From contig JAILLA010000029.1 of NCBI GenBank assembly GCA_024693325.1, positions 1-64,000 on the forward strand: 64,000 bases of DNA. The letters are read 5' to 3'. How positions within the stretch are numbered: position 1 is the stretch's first letter; every line of letters starts with the position of its first letter. Under the pieces are notes generated by a model that saw nothing but the letters and a program-made list of their open reading frames with translations, was not told the DNA's origin and did not search any database. This document shows, in pieces, positions 40,388-48,384 of the stretch. Made by a program: the position numbers and the translations under genes. The stretch is from Solobacterium sp. (lineage in GTDB: Bacteria > Bacillota_I > Bacilli_A > Erysipelotrichales > Erysipelotrichaceae).

Positions 40388-40583
40388 GAAACCGGGGAAG
40401 AGGAGAGAAAGCAGAAACACGACGCACAGAGAGGACAGGGCTGGTGAAACTGTCCGGTATGTTCTGCATAAGATGCACCTTGGAGGGCCTTTAAAACAGG
40501 ACGTATACAGTGCGTTATTCTGTCAGAGTAAAAAGAAAAGTGGGACCACGCCAAAGGTGTCTTTTTGCGGGTCCCTGTTTTTG
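40388..40583 (+). promoter_or_regulatory. T-box riboswitch (tRNA-Cys responsive)
   Basis: The leader of cysS has the T-box core AGTGGGACCACGCC (40539-40552), a variant of the usual AGGGTGGNACCGCG. It is followed by a terminator in which GGGACC (40542-40547) pairs with GGTCCC (40570-40575), with a T-run after it. Upstream is a Stem I-like region with AGAGAGGACAGGGCTGGTG and a plausible TGC specifier at 40465-40467, matching cysteine. Uncharged tRNA-Cys should favour read-through. Confidence 0.82.
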
Positions 40584-40594
40584 TGGGAGGGAAT

Positions 40595-41929
40595 ATGATC
40601 AGACTTTACAATACGAAAACACTGAGAGTGCAGGAATTTCATCCGATCAAAGAAGGACATGTGAATATGTATGTCTGCGGTCCGACCGTGTACAACTATG
40701 CACATATCGGAAATGCCAGACCGATGGTCGTATTTGATGTGCTCAAGCGTCTGTTTGAGGCGGAAGGATACACCGTCACCTATGCGTCCAACTTTACGGA
40801 TGTGGATGACAAGATCATCAAGAAGGCTGCCGATGAGGGAACGACCGAGGCAGTGATCGCCGAGCGCTATATTGAAGCATATCAGGAGGTCAGAAAACTT
40901 CTGAATACAGAGCTTCCGGATATTACGCCGCGCGTTACGGAGACGATGGATGAGATCATTGCGTTTATCGATGAACTGATGCTGTCGGGACATGCGTATG
41001 AGGCAAACGGAGATGTTTATTTCTCTGTTGATTCTGTTCCCACCTACGGTGAGATCAGCCATCAGAAGCTGAACATGCTGGAAGCAGGCGCACGTATCGA
41101 AGCCAACGACCAGAAGCGCAATCCGTATGATTTCGCACTGTGGAAGAAAACAGATATGGGCATCAAGTGGAACAGTCCCTGGGGTGAGGGAAGACCCGGA
41201 TGGCATACGGAGTGTGTTGTCATGATCAACAACAACCTCGGCAGGATGATCGATATCCACGGCGGCGGAATGGACCTGAAGTTCCCCCATCATGAAAACG
41301 AAGCGGCACAGCAGGAAGCCTGCCATGGCAACTGCCTTGCGAATTACTGGATCCACAACGCAATGGTGAACATTGACGGCATCAAGATGTCCAAGTCACT
41401 GGGAAATGTCCTTTGGGCTAAGGATATCGTAGACCGCCTGGGTACGAATCTGACAAGATGGCTGATGAGCTCCGTTCATTACCGCAAGGAACTGAACTTC
41501 AGCGATGAAACGATCGAAACAGCCAGAAAGGAACTGGACCGTGTCATGACACCGCTGAAGCAGGCGGATGTCAAGGCAGCGATGGCACGCTGCGCTTTCA
41601 CGGACGCATATGATGAGGAAGCTTACAGAGCGTTCCTGGATCAGATGGATGATGACATGAATACACCGAACGCCTATGCGGTCATTTACGATACCGTAAA
41701 GAAGCTGAACGGTGCCCTGAGACAGCGCGAGATCGACTTCGAAGCAGTCGGAAAATACCGCAACGCTGTTGAAAAGATGCTGGATATTCTTGGTGTAGTC
41801 GTTGTAAAGCCGGAAGTAACAGATGAAGATATCGTTCTGTTTGAAAAATGGAATGAAGCAAAGAAAAACAAGGATTTTGCAAGTGCCGATATTTACCGCG
41901 GCAGGCTTGCAGAGAAAGGTCTGCTGTGA
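40595..41929 (+). CDS. Cysteinyl-tRNA synthetase
   Basis: A 444-residue class I aminoacyl-tRNA synthetase. The zinc Cys and nucleotide motif are in CGPTVYNYAHIGNAR (HIGN form of HIGH), the metal site is completed by HTECV and HHENE motifs, and KMSKS is present in GIKMSKSLGN. The C-terminal anticodon-binding DALR region follows. The start is the ATG with GGGAGG just upstream. It heads an operon with mrnC, rlmB and a sigma factor, the order known from other Firmicutes (cysS-mrnC-rlmB-yacP-sigH, here without yacP and cysE). Confidence 0.96.
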   Translation: MIRLYNTKTLRVQEFHPIKEGHVNMYVCGPTVYNYAHIGNARPMVVFDVLKRLFEAEGYTVTYASNFTDVDDKIIKKAADEGTTEAVIAERYIEAYQEVRKLLNTELPDITPRVTETMDEIIAFIDELMLSGHAYEANGDVYFSVDSVPTYGEISHQKLNMLEAGARIEANDQKRNPYDFALWKKTDMGIKWNSPWGEGRPGWHTECVVMINNNLGRMIDIHGGGMDLKFPHHENEAAQQEACHGNCLANYWIHNAMVNIDGIKMSKSLGNVLWAKDIVDRLGTNLTRWLMSSVHYRKELNFSDETIETARKELDRVMTPLKQADVKAAMARCAFTDAYDEEAYRAFLDQMDDDMNTPNAYAVIYDTVKKLNGALRQREIDFEAVGKYRNAVEKMLDILGVVVVKPEVTDEDIVLFEKWNEAKKNKDFASADIYRGRLAEKGLL

Positions 41930-42324
41930 GAGCGTCTGAATGTTCCGGCAGGACACTTGCTTTTCTGGGAGATGCCGCATGGTCGCTTGTAGTCAGGACA
42001 TATCTGGTGGAAAAGGGATACGGCAGAGGCAATGATCTGCAGAAGCATTCCGTAAGGTATGTCAGTGCCAAAGCACAAGCTGAGCTGTATGACCTTCTTC
42101 ATGAAGCGTCGTTCTTTACAGAAGAGGAAGAGGACTGGTACCGCAAGGGACGCAATGCCAATGCGGGTACTGTCCCGAAAAACACACCTGTCAATATCTA
42201 TCGGAAGTCCACGGGATTCGAAGCGGTTCTCGGCGCTTTGTCGCTTGAGAACAATTGGAACAGGATCGGGACGATATGGGACAAAGTTATAACACTGAAG
42301 GAGGAAGGGTTATGGCACAATTGA
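41926..42324 (+). CDS. Mini-ribonuclease III (MrnC)
   Basis: A 132-residue dimeric RNase III domain without a dsRNA-binding domain, which matures 23S rRNA ends. The RNase III core is seen in LAFLGDAAWSLVVRTYL and in the C-terminal TGFEAVLGALSLE catalytic acid motif. It starts with GTG, overlapping the cysS stop by 4 bases. It overlaps rlmB by 13 bases. Confidence 0.92.
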   Translation: MRASECSGRTLAFLGDAAWSLVVRTYLVEKGYGRGNDLQKHSVRYVSAKAQAELYDLLHEASFFTEEEEDWYRKGRNANAGTVPKNTPVNIYRKSTGFEAVLGALSLENNWNRIGTIWDKVITLKEEGLWHN

Positions 42325-43025
42325 TGTACGGAAAAAACGTCGTAAAGCAGATGCTTAAAAATCCCTCGAAAGTAGACTGTGTATACTTGTGTATCCAGGA
42401 CCCTCAGATCGAAGCGGAATGTGCGAAGAACAGGATCAAGGTGAAGCATGTCAGCCGGAATGACCTGAAAAAAATGACCGGCAGCGACAATCACCAGGGG
42501 ATCGCTGCGGAAGTACAGGAATACCGTCTGTATACACTGGACGACCTTGTGAATGAACGGCATTCCGAGTACGGTTTCCTGATCCTGCTGGATGAACTGG
42601 AGGACCCGCATAATCTTGGCGCGGTTCTGCGAACTGCGGACGCTGTAGGCGCAGACGGAGTGATCTTCAAGAAGACACATGCGGTCGGCCTGACACCGGC
42701 GGTCGCCAAGGTATCTGCCGGAGCGATCGATACAGTAAAATGCGCGTCTGTGACGAATCTAGCGCGTACAGCTGAGGAACTGAAGAAAAAAGGCTACTGG
42801 ATCGTCGGGGCAGACATGGACGGACAGGACTACAGATCACTGAAGTATGATTTCAATACCGTACTGGTGATCGGCAATGAGGGAAAGGGCATTTCAAGAC
42901 TGCTGAGAGAGAAGTGTGATTATCTGGTCTCACTTCCGATGAGGGGAAAGATCTCTTCCCTGAACGCGGCGGTCAGTGCCGGGATCCTGATGTATCAGAT
43001 CACGGATGGGCGTTTCTTCCGTTAA
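42312..43025 (+). CDS. 23S rRNA 2'-O-methyltransferase RlmB (TrmH family)
   Basis: A 237-residue SPOUT methyltransferase. The N-terminal substrate-binding domain begins MYGKNVVKQML. The knotted catalytic domain has LLDELEDPHNLGAVLRTADA, then VIGNEGKGISRLL and LPMRGKISSLNAAVSAGI. It methylates a 23S rRNA guanosine (G2251 in E. coli). The start at 42312 has GAAGGAGGAAGG upstream and overlaps mrnC. Confidence 0.92.
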   Translation: MAQLMYGKNVVKQMLKNPSKVDCVYLCIQDPQIEAECAKNRIKVKHVSRNDLKKMTGSDNHQGIAAEVQEYRLYTLDDLVNERHSEYGFLILLDELEDPHNLGAVLRTADAVGADGVIFKKTHAVGLTPAVAKVSAGAIDTVKCASVTNLARTAEELKKKGYWIVGADMDGQDYRSLKYDFNTVLVIGNEGKGISRLLREKCDYLVSLPMRGKISSLNAAVSAGILMYQITDGRFFR

Positions 43026-43037
43026 GGAGGAAAGCTT

Positions 43038-43637
43038 ATGAATCCATACGAACTGCTTTATATGAGCCGGACAGGAGACACATATGCCGTCCGTGCTCTT
43101 TTTAATCTCTACAAACCGATCCTGATCCACGAGGTCAAGAACGCGATCGATGCATGTCCCTGCCTGAATATCTACTGGGATGACCTGATGCAGGAAGGGA
43201 TGCTGGCATTGTACAAAGCGGCAGATACGTACAGGGAAGACCGCGGCAGCAGTTTCGCGACATTCCTGACGATCGTGATCAAAAACACGATGATCACATA
43301 TACGAGAACTGTTAAGCGGAAGCAGCTGGGACGCGTCAATCATATGTATTCGCTCGACAGCATGATCAGCGAAAACAATCCCGCCATCGAGACACTGGAA
43401 CAGAAAAACAGGCTGTCCGATCCGGAATATGTACTCCGGATGAACCAGGCAAGAGACCGTCTGATGGAGCAGATCAGCAAGCTGAACCCCAGGGAACAGC
43501 AGGTCCTCCTGAGCTGGATGAACGGCAATTCGTACAGCAGTTCCGCCCAGGAGATGGGCATCACAGCAAAGCAGTTTGACGGCAGAAAGCAGAGGGTGCG
43601 GAAAAAGATCAAAAAGAGCATTCTTGAAAAAGCGTGA
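43038..43637 (+). CDS. RNA polymerase sigma factor, SigH-like
   Basis: A 199-residue sigma-70-family factor with region 2 (ALFNLYKPILIHEV, then WDDLMQEGMLALYKAADTYRED, FATFLTIVIKN) and region 4 (LNPREQQVLLSWMNGNSY...AQEMGITAKQFDGRKQRVRKK). Region 3 is short, so it is of the SigH/ECF-like alternative type. The place after rlmB and before rpmG-secE-nusG matches sigH of Bacillus, where it controls early stationary phase, but sporulation or competence use here is not shown. Good AAGGAGG site; terminator 45 bases after the stop. Confidence 0.85.
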   Translation: MNPYELLYMSRTGDTYAVRALFNLYKPILIHEVKNAIDACPCLNIYWDDLMQEGMLALYKAADTYREDRGSSFATFLTIVIKNTMITYTRTVKRKQLGRVNHMYSLDSMISENNPAIETLEQKNRLSDPEYVLRMNQARDRLMEQISKLNPREQQVLLSWMNGNSYSSSAQEMGITAKQFDGRKQRVRKKIKKSILEKA

Positions 43638-43682
43638 GATTCCGGTCAGGGAATGACCGCTGTATGAATGAAGAAATGAGAG

Positions 43683-43707
43683 AAAGCCGGTTCGATCACG
43701 GCTTTTT
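43683..43707 (+). terminator. Rho-independent terminator of the cysS operon
   Basis: AAAGCCG (43683-43689) with CGGCTTT (43699-43705) and a T-run. Confidence 0.72.
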
Positions 43708-43742
43708 CCGTTGAAAATTAAGCAGTGCGTATTTGAACATAA

Positions 43743-43771
43743 TTGACGGGCATTGTCTCTTGTGTTAAATT
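43743..43771 (+). promoter_or_regulatory. Promoter of rpmG-secE-nusG
   Basis: TTGACG (43743-43748) with TAAATT (43766-43771) at 17 bp, or TTAAAT at 16 bp. CGAGGAG follows as ribosome site. Confidence 0.55.
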
Positions 43772-43797
43772 AGGTAGGCAATCGAGGAGTTTTTGTC

Positions 43798-43947
43798 ATG
43801 GCGAAAGATGAAAAAGTAATTATGGCATGCACAGTATGTATGTCCAGAAATTATACAACTTCACACAAAAATGCGAAGAAACGTCTTGAACTGATGAAAT
43901 TCTGTCCGAAGTGCGGACGCAAAACACTCCATAAAGAAACGAAGTAG
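43798..43947 (+). CDS. 50S ribosomal protein L33 (zinc-ribbon form)
   Basis: A 49-residue ribosomal protein with two CxxC pairs (CTVC and CPKC), the zinc-binding form. Other features are [23 protein letters not shown] at the C-terminus, typical of L33. It is the first gene of rpmG-secE-nusG; secE follows by 10 bases. Confidence 0.92.
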   Translation: MAKDEKVIMACTVCMSRNYTTSHKNAKKRLELMKFCPKCGRKTLHKETK

Positions 43948-43957
43948 GAGGTACTCT

Positions 43958-44143
43958 ATGGATAAGACATTCAGCTGGAGCGGTATCAAAAAGGAAGCCA
44001 AACGTGTACGCTGGCCGAAGCGCGCCGACGTAGTATCCAATACAGGAGAAGTTGTAACATTTACAGCATTCTTTGCGCTGTTCTTTGTACTGTGCGATTT
44101 CTTAAGCACGACCCTTCTGACACTGATCGGAATCGGAGGATAA
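43958..44143 (+). CDS. Preprotein translocase subunit SecE
   Basis: A 61-residue single-membrane-span SecE of the short Gram-positive type. The amphipathic cytoplasmic helix contains KKEAKRVRWPKRADV, with the conserved RVRWP motif. The membrane segment follows at about 33-57. It stabilises SecY in the translocon. The nusG ATG follows after one base. Confidence 0.92.
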   Translation: MDKTFSWSGIKKEAKRVRWPKRADVVSNTGEVVTFTAFFALFFVLCDFLSTTLLTLIGIGG

Positions 44144-44144
44144 G

Positions 44145-44726
44145 ATGAGCGACGAGAAGAAGGTCAATCCTGTTATTGATGATGAAAATGAAAAACGCTG
44201 GTATGTAGTTAATACATACTCCGGCCATGAGAACCGTGTAAAGGACAATCTGGAAAAGCGTGTTGAATCCATGGGCATCCAGGATTCACTGTTCCGTGTA
44301 CTTGTTGCGGAAGAACCTGAGATCGAGATCAAAAACGGCAAGGAAGTCGAGAAGATGAGAAACATTTTCCCGGGTTATGTGTTCGTTGAGATGAAGATGA
44401 CAGATGAAGCATGGTATGTTGTGCGTAACACACCGGGCGTTACCGGATTTATCGGTTCTTCAGGCGGCGGTGCAAAACCGTTCCCTGTTTCTCCGGATGA
44501 GATCGAATCCATCCTGCGCAGAATGGGTCAGAGCGACAAGAAGGTCGTTGTTGACTTCAAGGTCGGCGATACAGTACGTATCCTGACCGGACCGTTCACA
44601 GGCATGGAAGGCAGAGTCAGCGAAATGAACGACCAGACACAGGTCGCAAGCATTATGACAATGCTGTTCGGACGTGAAACACCGACCGATATCAACTATA
44701 ACGATCTGCAGAAAGTGGAAGACTGA
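44145..44726 (+). CDS. Transcription elongation/antitermination factor NusG
   Basis: A 193-residue protein with the N-terminal NGN domain (WYVVNTYSGHENRVKDNLEKR, then NIFPGYVFVEM, WYVVRNTPGVTGFIG) and the C-terminal KOW domain (VGDTVRILTGPFTGMEGRV). It links RNA polymerase with Rho or ribosomes. A hairpin follows at once, so rplK is not co-transcribed. Confidence 0.96.
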   Translation: MSDEKKVNPVIDDENEKRWYVVNTYSGHENRVKDNLEKRVESMGIQDSLFRVLVAEEPEIEIKNGKEVEKMRNIFPGYVFVEMKMTDEAWYVVRNTPGVTGFIGSSGGGAKPFPVSPDEIESILRRMGQSDKKVVVDFKVGDTVRILTGPFTGMEGRVSEMNDQTQVASIMTMLFGRETPTDINYNDLQKVED

Positions 44727-44731
44727 CAAAG

Positions 44732-44765
44732 GGTCCTGCTGAATGATTCGGCAGGATCTTCTTTG
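44732..44765 (+). terminator. Terminator-like hairpin after nusG
   Basis: A 12-bp stem (44732-44743 with 44747-44758, some G-U pairs) and TTCTTTG. The T-run is imperfect. Confidence 0.6.
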
Positions 44766-44836
44766 TATTCAGCGGTTTCAAGCAGGACCGCAGTCTGATA
44801 AGATGTTGATGTAAGAAGAACAATGGAGGGACGAAC

Positions 44837-45562
44837 ATGCAGATACCTGAACTGAAAAAGCCTGATCACGGTTATTCCAAGCAGGAACATCCCGGCAATG
44901 CGCCGCAATATGATGTGACGCAGTATCCTGCCAGGGAAAACAGCCCGCTGAAAGGAAAGCATCTGATATTTCTCGGCAGTTCCGTAACACTTGGCTATGC
45001 TTCACTGAACCAGTCGTTCGCGGATGATCTGGAGCATCTTGACGGTATCGTCATGATCAAGGAAGCGGTCAACGGAACGACACTGGTCGATATCGACAAG
45101 AAGGGCCCGTCTTATATCAAACGTTTAAGAACGATCGACAGATCATTCCCGGCTGACGCACTGATCTGCCAGCTTTCTACAAACGATGCCACACAAGGTA
45201 TGCCCTTGGGCACGGTGACAGATGAAAGAGATCCCGAAGCGTTTGATCTGCAGACGATCGCCGGAGCCATGGAATATATTATTTCCTATGCGCAGAATAC
45301 TTGGCACTGCCCGGTACTGTTTTACAGCGGGACGAGATTCATCTCTGATCTTTATCAGAACATGACGGAACTGCTTCCGGTCATGCAGAAAAAGTGGAAC
45401 ATCGGCCTGATCGATCTCTGGAACCACAAAGAGATGTATGAGATCACGGATGAGGCATATAAGCTCTATATGTTTGACCCGGTACACCCGACCAGGGCAG
45501 GGTATCTGGAATGGTGGACACCAATGTTTGAAAAGGATCTCACGGCTTTCTTCGAACAGTAA
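44837..45562 (+). CDS. SGNH/GDSL-family hydrolase
   Basis: A 241-residue esterase-like protein. Block I has the Ser nucleophile in FLGSSVTLGYAS, block III the Asn in QLSTNDAT, and block V Asp/His in DPVHPTRAGY. There is no signal peptide. Substrate cannot be told; members deacylate lipids, sugars or peptidoglycan. It has its own ribosome site (GGAGGG) and a terminator, and it lies between nusG and rplK, which are adjacent in most bacteria. Confidence 0.8.
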   Translation: MQIPELKKPDHGYSKQEHPGNAPQYDVTQYPARENSPLKGKHLIFLGSSVTLGYASLNQSFADDLEHLDGIVMIKEAVNGTTLVDIDKKGPSYIKRLRTIDRSFPADALICQLSTNDATQGMPLGTVTDERDPEAFDLQTIAGAMEYIISYAQNTWHCPVLFYSGTRFISDLYQNMTELLPVMQKKWNIGLIDLWNHKEMYEITDEAYKLYMFDPVHPTRAGYLEWWTPMFEKDLTAFFEQ

Positions 45563-45571
45563 AGCCGGGAA

Positions 45572-45599
45572 CTCACCGTGATCACTTCCGGTGGGTTTT
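45572..45599 (+). terminator. Rho-independent terminator
   Basis: CTCACCG (45572-45578) with CGGTGGG (45589-45595) and TTTT, ending the SGNH gene. Confidence 0.6.
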
Positions 45600-45638
45600 G
45601 ATTTTTATAAACTGATGTTTTGCGGAAAGGCGGCAATT

Positions 45639-46085
45639 ATGGAAATTGAACGTAAATTTCTTGTTAATGAACTTCCCGATCTGACAGGTGCTGTCATGAT
45701 CCGGATGGAACAGCGGTATCTTTCGGTAGATCCGGTCCTCAGGATCCGGAAAGCGGATGATAAACACATCTTCACATATAAAAGCGGCATGGGTATGGTC
45801 CGGCAGGAAGAAGAATTTGAGATCTCTGCTGAGGACTATGCAAAGCTGTGTGAAAAAACGATCGGTCATCCGGTCACGAAAAACAGATATGTCATGGAAC
45901 TCCCGGACGGACATCACGCCGAGATCGATGTATATCTCGGCAGGCTTGACGGGCTGCTGGTAGTGGAAACGGAGTTCGGCAGTGAGGAAGAAGCGAATGT
46001 GTTCGTACCGCCTGTATGGTTCGGTACGGAAGTGACGGATGACCCTTACTATACGAATGCCATGCTGGCGTTCAAGGAGGCATGA
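45639..46085 (+). CDS. CYTH-domain protein (triphosphate tunnel family)
   Basis: A 148-residue protein starting with the diagnostic MEIERKFLV (ExExK) motif. Alternating charged strands follow (QRYLSVDPVLRIRKADDK, EEEFEISAEDY, AEIDVYLGRLDGLLVVETEF), as in CYTH triphosphatases and inorganic tripolyphosphatases. The start is at 45639, fixed by the motif and by AAAGGCGG upstream, not the open frame further upstream. The AEC transporter starts one base after its stop. Confidence 0.85.
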   Translation: MEIERKFLVNELPDLTGAVMIRMEQRYLSVDPVLRIRKADDKHIFTYKSGMGMVRQEEEFEISAEDYAKLCEKTIGHPVTKNRYVMELPDGHHAEIDVYLGRLDGLLVVETEFGSEEEANVFVPPVWFGTEVTDDPYYTNAMLAFKEA

Positions 46086-46086
46086 G

Positions 46087-47010
46087 ATGGAGATCGGCTT
46101 ACTGCTGCTGAAACAGATCTGCGTCATGTTTTTATTGATGCTGACGGGATATGTGTTCTACAAAAGAGGAATGATCACGGATCAGGGCTCGAAGGAGCTT
46201 GGAAAGATCCTGCTGTACCTGGTCATCCCGGTCGTGGTGATCAACAACTTCTGCATTGAGCGGACGGCGGAAAAAGCTGCGGAGCTCCTGCAGTCAACAT
46301 TGCTGGCAGGCGCAGCCATGCTGGCGGCGATCGTGATCTCGCACATTGTTTTCGGGAAACGCGACGGTATTTCCTGCTTCTCATCAGCGTTCTCAAATGC
46401 AGGATTCATCGGTATTCCCCTGGTCACAGCGGTCATGGGAAGCCAGTATGTGTTCTATATTTCCGTCATGATCGTGTTCGTCAACGCACTGCAGTGGACA
46501 TACGGCGTATATGTCATCACTTCGGATAAAAATGTCATCTCACCGAAAAAGATCATGACGAATCCGATCGTTCTTTCGGTGATCGCCGCATTGATCATCT
46601 TCTTCTCCGGAATCGGAAACCATATGCCGGGAGTCGTGACCAGCGTATTCAGTTCGATCGCAGGCCTGAATACACCGATCGCCATGATGGTCAGCGGTGT
46701 ATTCCTTACCCAGTCGGATCTTCTGGCAATGTTCAAAAAGAAAAAGACATATATCGTATGTCTGCTCAGACTGGTCCTGATCCCGCTGGCAACGCTTGCC
46801 GTATTCAGGCTCCTGCCGTTCGGCAGTTCTGAAATGAAACTGGCACTGATGATCGCGGCTGCGGCACCGGTCGGTTCCAACGTTGCGGTGTTTGCGCAGG
46901 CGTATGACAAGAACTATACAGACGCTGTAGAACAGGTCTGTCTGTCAACGATCCTCTGTCTTCTGGTACTGCCGCTGGTCATTACGCTGGCATCTGTAGT
47001 TCTTGGCTGA
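46087..47010 (+). CDS. AEC-family transporter (auxin efflux carrier type)
   Basis: A 307-residue membrane protein with about ten helices in two halves of five, the arrangement of the AEC family (malate and related exporters in bacteria). The family motif around helix 4-5 is seen in SAFSNAGFIGIPLVTAVMG, with the conserved NxGfxGiPl, and near the end in AAAAPVGSNVAVFAQAY. Substrate unknown. It is probably co-transcribed with the CYTH gene and separated from rplK by a promoter and leader. Confidence 0.85.
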   Translation: MEIGLLLLKQICVMFLLMLTGYVFYKRGMITDQGSKELGKILLYLVIPVVVINNFCIERTAEKAAELLQSTLLAGAAMLAAIVISHIVFGKRDGISCFSSAFSNAGFIGIPLVTAVMGSQYVFYISVMIVFVNALQWTYGVYVITSDKNVISPKKIMTNPIVLSVIAALIIFFSGIGNHMPGVVTSVFSSIAGLNTPIAMMVSGVFLTQSDLLAMFKKKKTYIVCLLRLVLIPLATLAVFRLLPFGSSEMKLALMIAAAAPVGSNVAVFAQAYDKNYTDAVEQVCLSTILCLLVLPLVITLASVVLG

Positions 47011-47016
47011 AAATGA

Positions 47017-47045
47017 TTGACTCGGAAGGCAATTGATACTATCAT
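47017..47045 (+). promoter_or_regulatory. Promoter of rplK-rplA
   Basis: TTGACT (47017-47022) and TATCAT (47040-47045) with a 17-bp spacer. Confidence 0.65.
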
Positions 47046-47051
47046 ATTGGA

Positions 47052-47135
47052 GCACACGTTTTTTCGTGTGTGATCATGCGTGGGAGGATAAGCAGCTTAT
47101 CCGTTTACCACTGCATGTGGAACCTATTTAAAGGA
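47052..47135 (+). promoter_or_regulatory. Structured leader of rplK-rplA, candidate L1 site
   Basis: Three pairings are visible: CACACG/CGTGTG near 47054-47070, GGATAAG/CTTATCC near 47086-47102, and outer CATGCGTGG/CCACTGCATG near 47074-47118. In other bacteria L1 represses translation by binding a leader of this operon that mimics its rRNA site; that this leader does so is inference. Confidence 0.5.
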
Positions 47136-47145
47136 GGAACGCCAC

Positions 47146-47568
47146 ATGGCAAAGAAAGTTGCAAAAGTATGCAAACTGCAGTTCCCTGCAGGCGGCGCTA
47201 AACCGGGACCGGCTCTGGCATCCGCAGGCATCAACATGCCGAAATTCTGCACGGAATTCAACGACAAAACAAAGGACCGCAAGGGTGACATCGTTCCTGT
47301 CGTCATCACAGCTTATGAAGACAAGAGCTTTGATTTCGTCATCAAAACAACACCTGCAGCATTCCTGCTGAAGAAGGCTGCCGGAATCGCTAAAGCTTCC
47401 GGTACACCGAAGACTGTCAAGGCCGGCAAGATCACTGTTGATCAGCTCCGCGAGATCGCTGAGTACAAGATGCCTGACCTGAATGCAAACAGTGTTGAAG
47501 CAGCTATGAAGATCATTGCAGGTACAGCCCGCAACATGGGTATTACAGTAGAAGGGATGGATAACTGA
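47146..47568 (+). CDS. 50S ribosomal protein L11
   Basis: A 140-residue L11. The N-terminal domain has [21 protein letters not shown] (the proline-rich switch) and the C-terminal rRNA-binding domain [21 protein letters not shown]. It lies in the GTPase-associated centre of the 50S subunit. AAAGGAGG precedes the ATG. Codon use is strongly biased, as in the other ribosomal genes here. Confidence 0.97.
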   Translation: MAKKVAKVCKLQFPAGGAKPGPALASAGINMPKFCTEFNDKTKDRKGDIVPVVITAYEDKSFDFVIKTTPAAFLLKKAAGIAKASGTPKTVKAGKITVDQLREIAEYKMPDLNANSVEAAMKIIAGTARNMGITVEGMDN

Positions 47569-47570
47569 TC

Positions 47571-48248
47571 ATGGCAGGTAAGAAATTCAAGGCCGCTCAG
47601 GCTCAGGTAGACAGCACGAAACTGTATCCCTATGCAGAAGGTGTTGCACTCGCAAAGAAACTCAGCCCGGTAAAATTCGACGCTACAGTAGAAGCAAGCT
47701 TCTTCCTGAACGTTGACCCTCGTCAGGCTGAACAGAACATCCGTGGTGCTATGGTTCTTCCCAACGGCACAGGTAAGACAAGAAAAGTTCTTGTTATTAC
47801 TCAGGGCCCGAAAGAACAGGAAGCTAAGGATGCAGGCGCTGACTTCGTTGGCGGCGCAGACATGATCGAAAAGATCAAGGGCGGATGGTTCGACTTCGAT
47901 ATTATCGTAGCTACTCCCGATATGATGGGTCAGCTCGGTAAACTCGGCCGTGTGCTCGGTCCTAAGGGCTTAATGCCGAACCCTAAGACAGGTACTGTTA
48001 CAACAAACATCAGCCAGGCGATCGAAGAGATCAAAAAAGGTAAGATCACATACCGTGTTGACAGAGATGGAAACATCAACTGTCTGATCGGCAAGTGCTC
48101 CTTCTCTGATCAGGCTCTTGCAGAGAACTTTAAAGCTCTGTATGACCAGCTGAACCGTATCAAGCCTGCAACTGTCAAGGGTACATACATGAAGGGTATC
48201 ACTGTTTCCACAACAATGGGCCCTGGTGTAAAAGTTACAGTTGAGTAA
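47571..48248 (+). CDS. 50S ribosomal protein L1
   Basis: A 225-residue L1 that forms the mobile L1 stalk and usually represses its own operon. Typical parts are [40 protein letters not shown] and the C-terminal [19 protein letters not shown]. It starts 2 bases after the rplK stop. A strong terminator follows, so the surface protein gene downstream is not part of the operon. Confidence 0.97.
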   Translation: MAGKKFKAAQAQVDSTKLYPYAEGVALAKKLSPVKFDATVEASFFLNVDPRQAEQNIRGAMVLPNGTGKTRKVLVITQGPKEQEAKDAGADFVGGADMIEKIKGGWFDFDIIVATPDMMGQLGKLGRVLGPKGLMPNPKTGTVTTNISQAIEEIKKGKITYRVDRDGNINCLIGKCSFSDQALAENFKALYDQLNRIKPATVKGTYMKGITVSTTMGPGVKVTVE

Positions 48249-48271
48249 GACAGCATACAAATGTAACCAAA

Positions 48272-48306
48272 AGGATCTGGAATGTTGAATTTCAGATCTT
48301 TTTTTT
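48272..48306 (+). terminator. Rho-independent terminator of rplK-rplA
   Basis: A 12-bp stem (48272-48283 with 48289-48300, two G-U pairs) and eight T. Confidence 0.82.
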
Positions 48307-48384
48307 GTTTTTCCGTGGAGATTCAGCGTGAATACCGAATGTTATTTCAGAAGGCCGTTGCGGCCGGGTGAAACGGAGGAAACT

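Noticed and set aside
44732..44836. Possible tRNA gene between nusG and the next gene
   Set aside because: The hairpin is a terminator-like stem with no cloverleaf or T-loop sequence.
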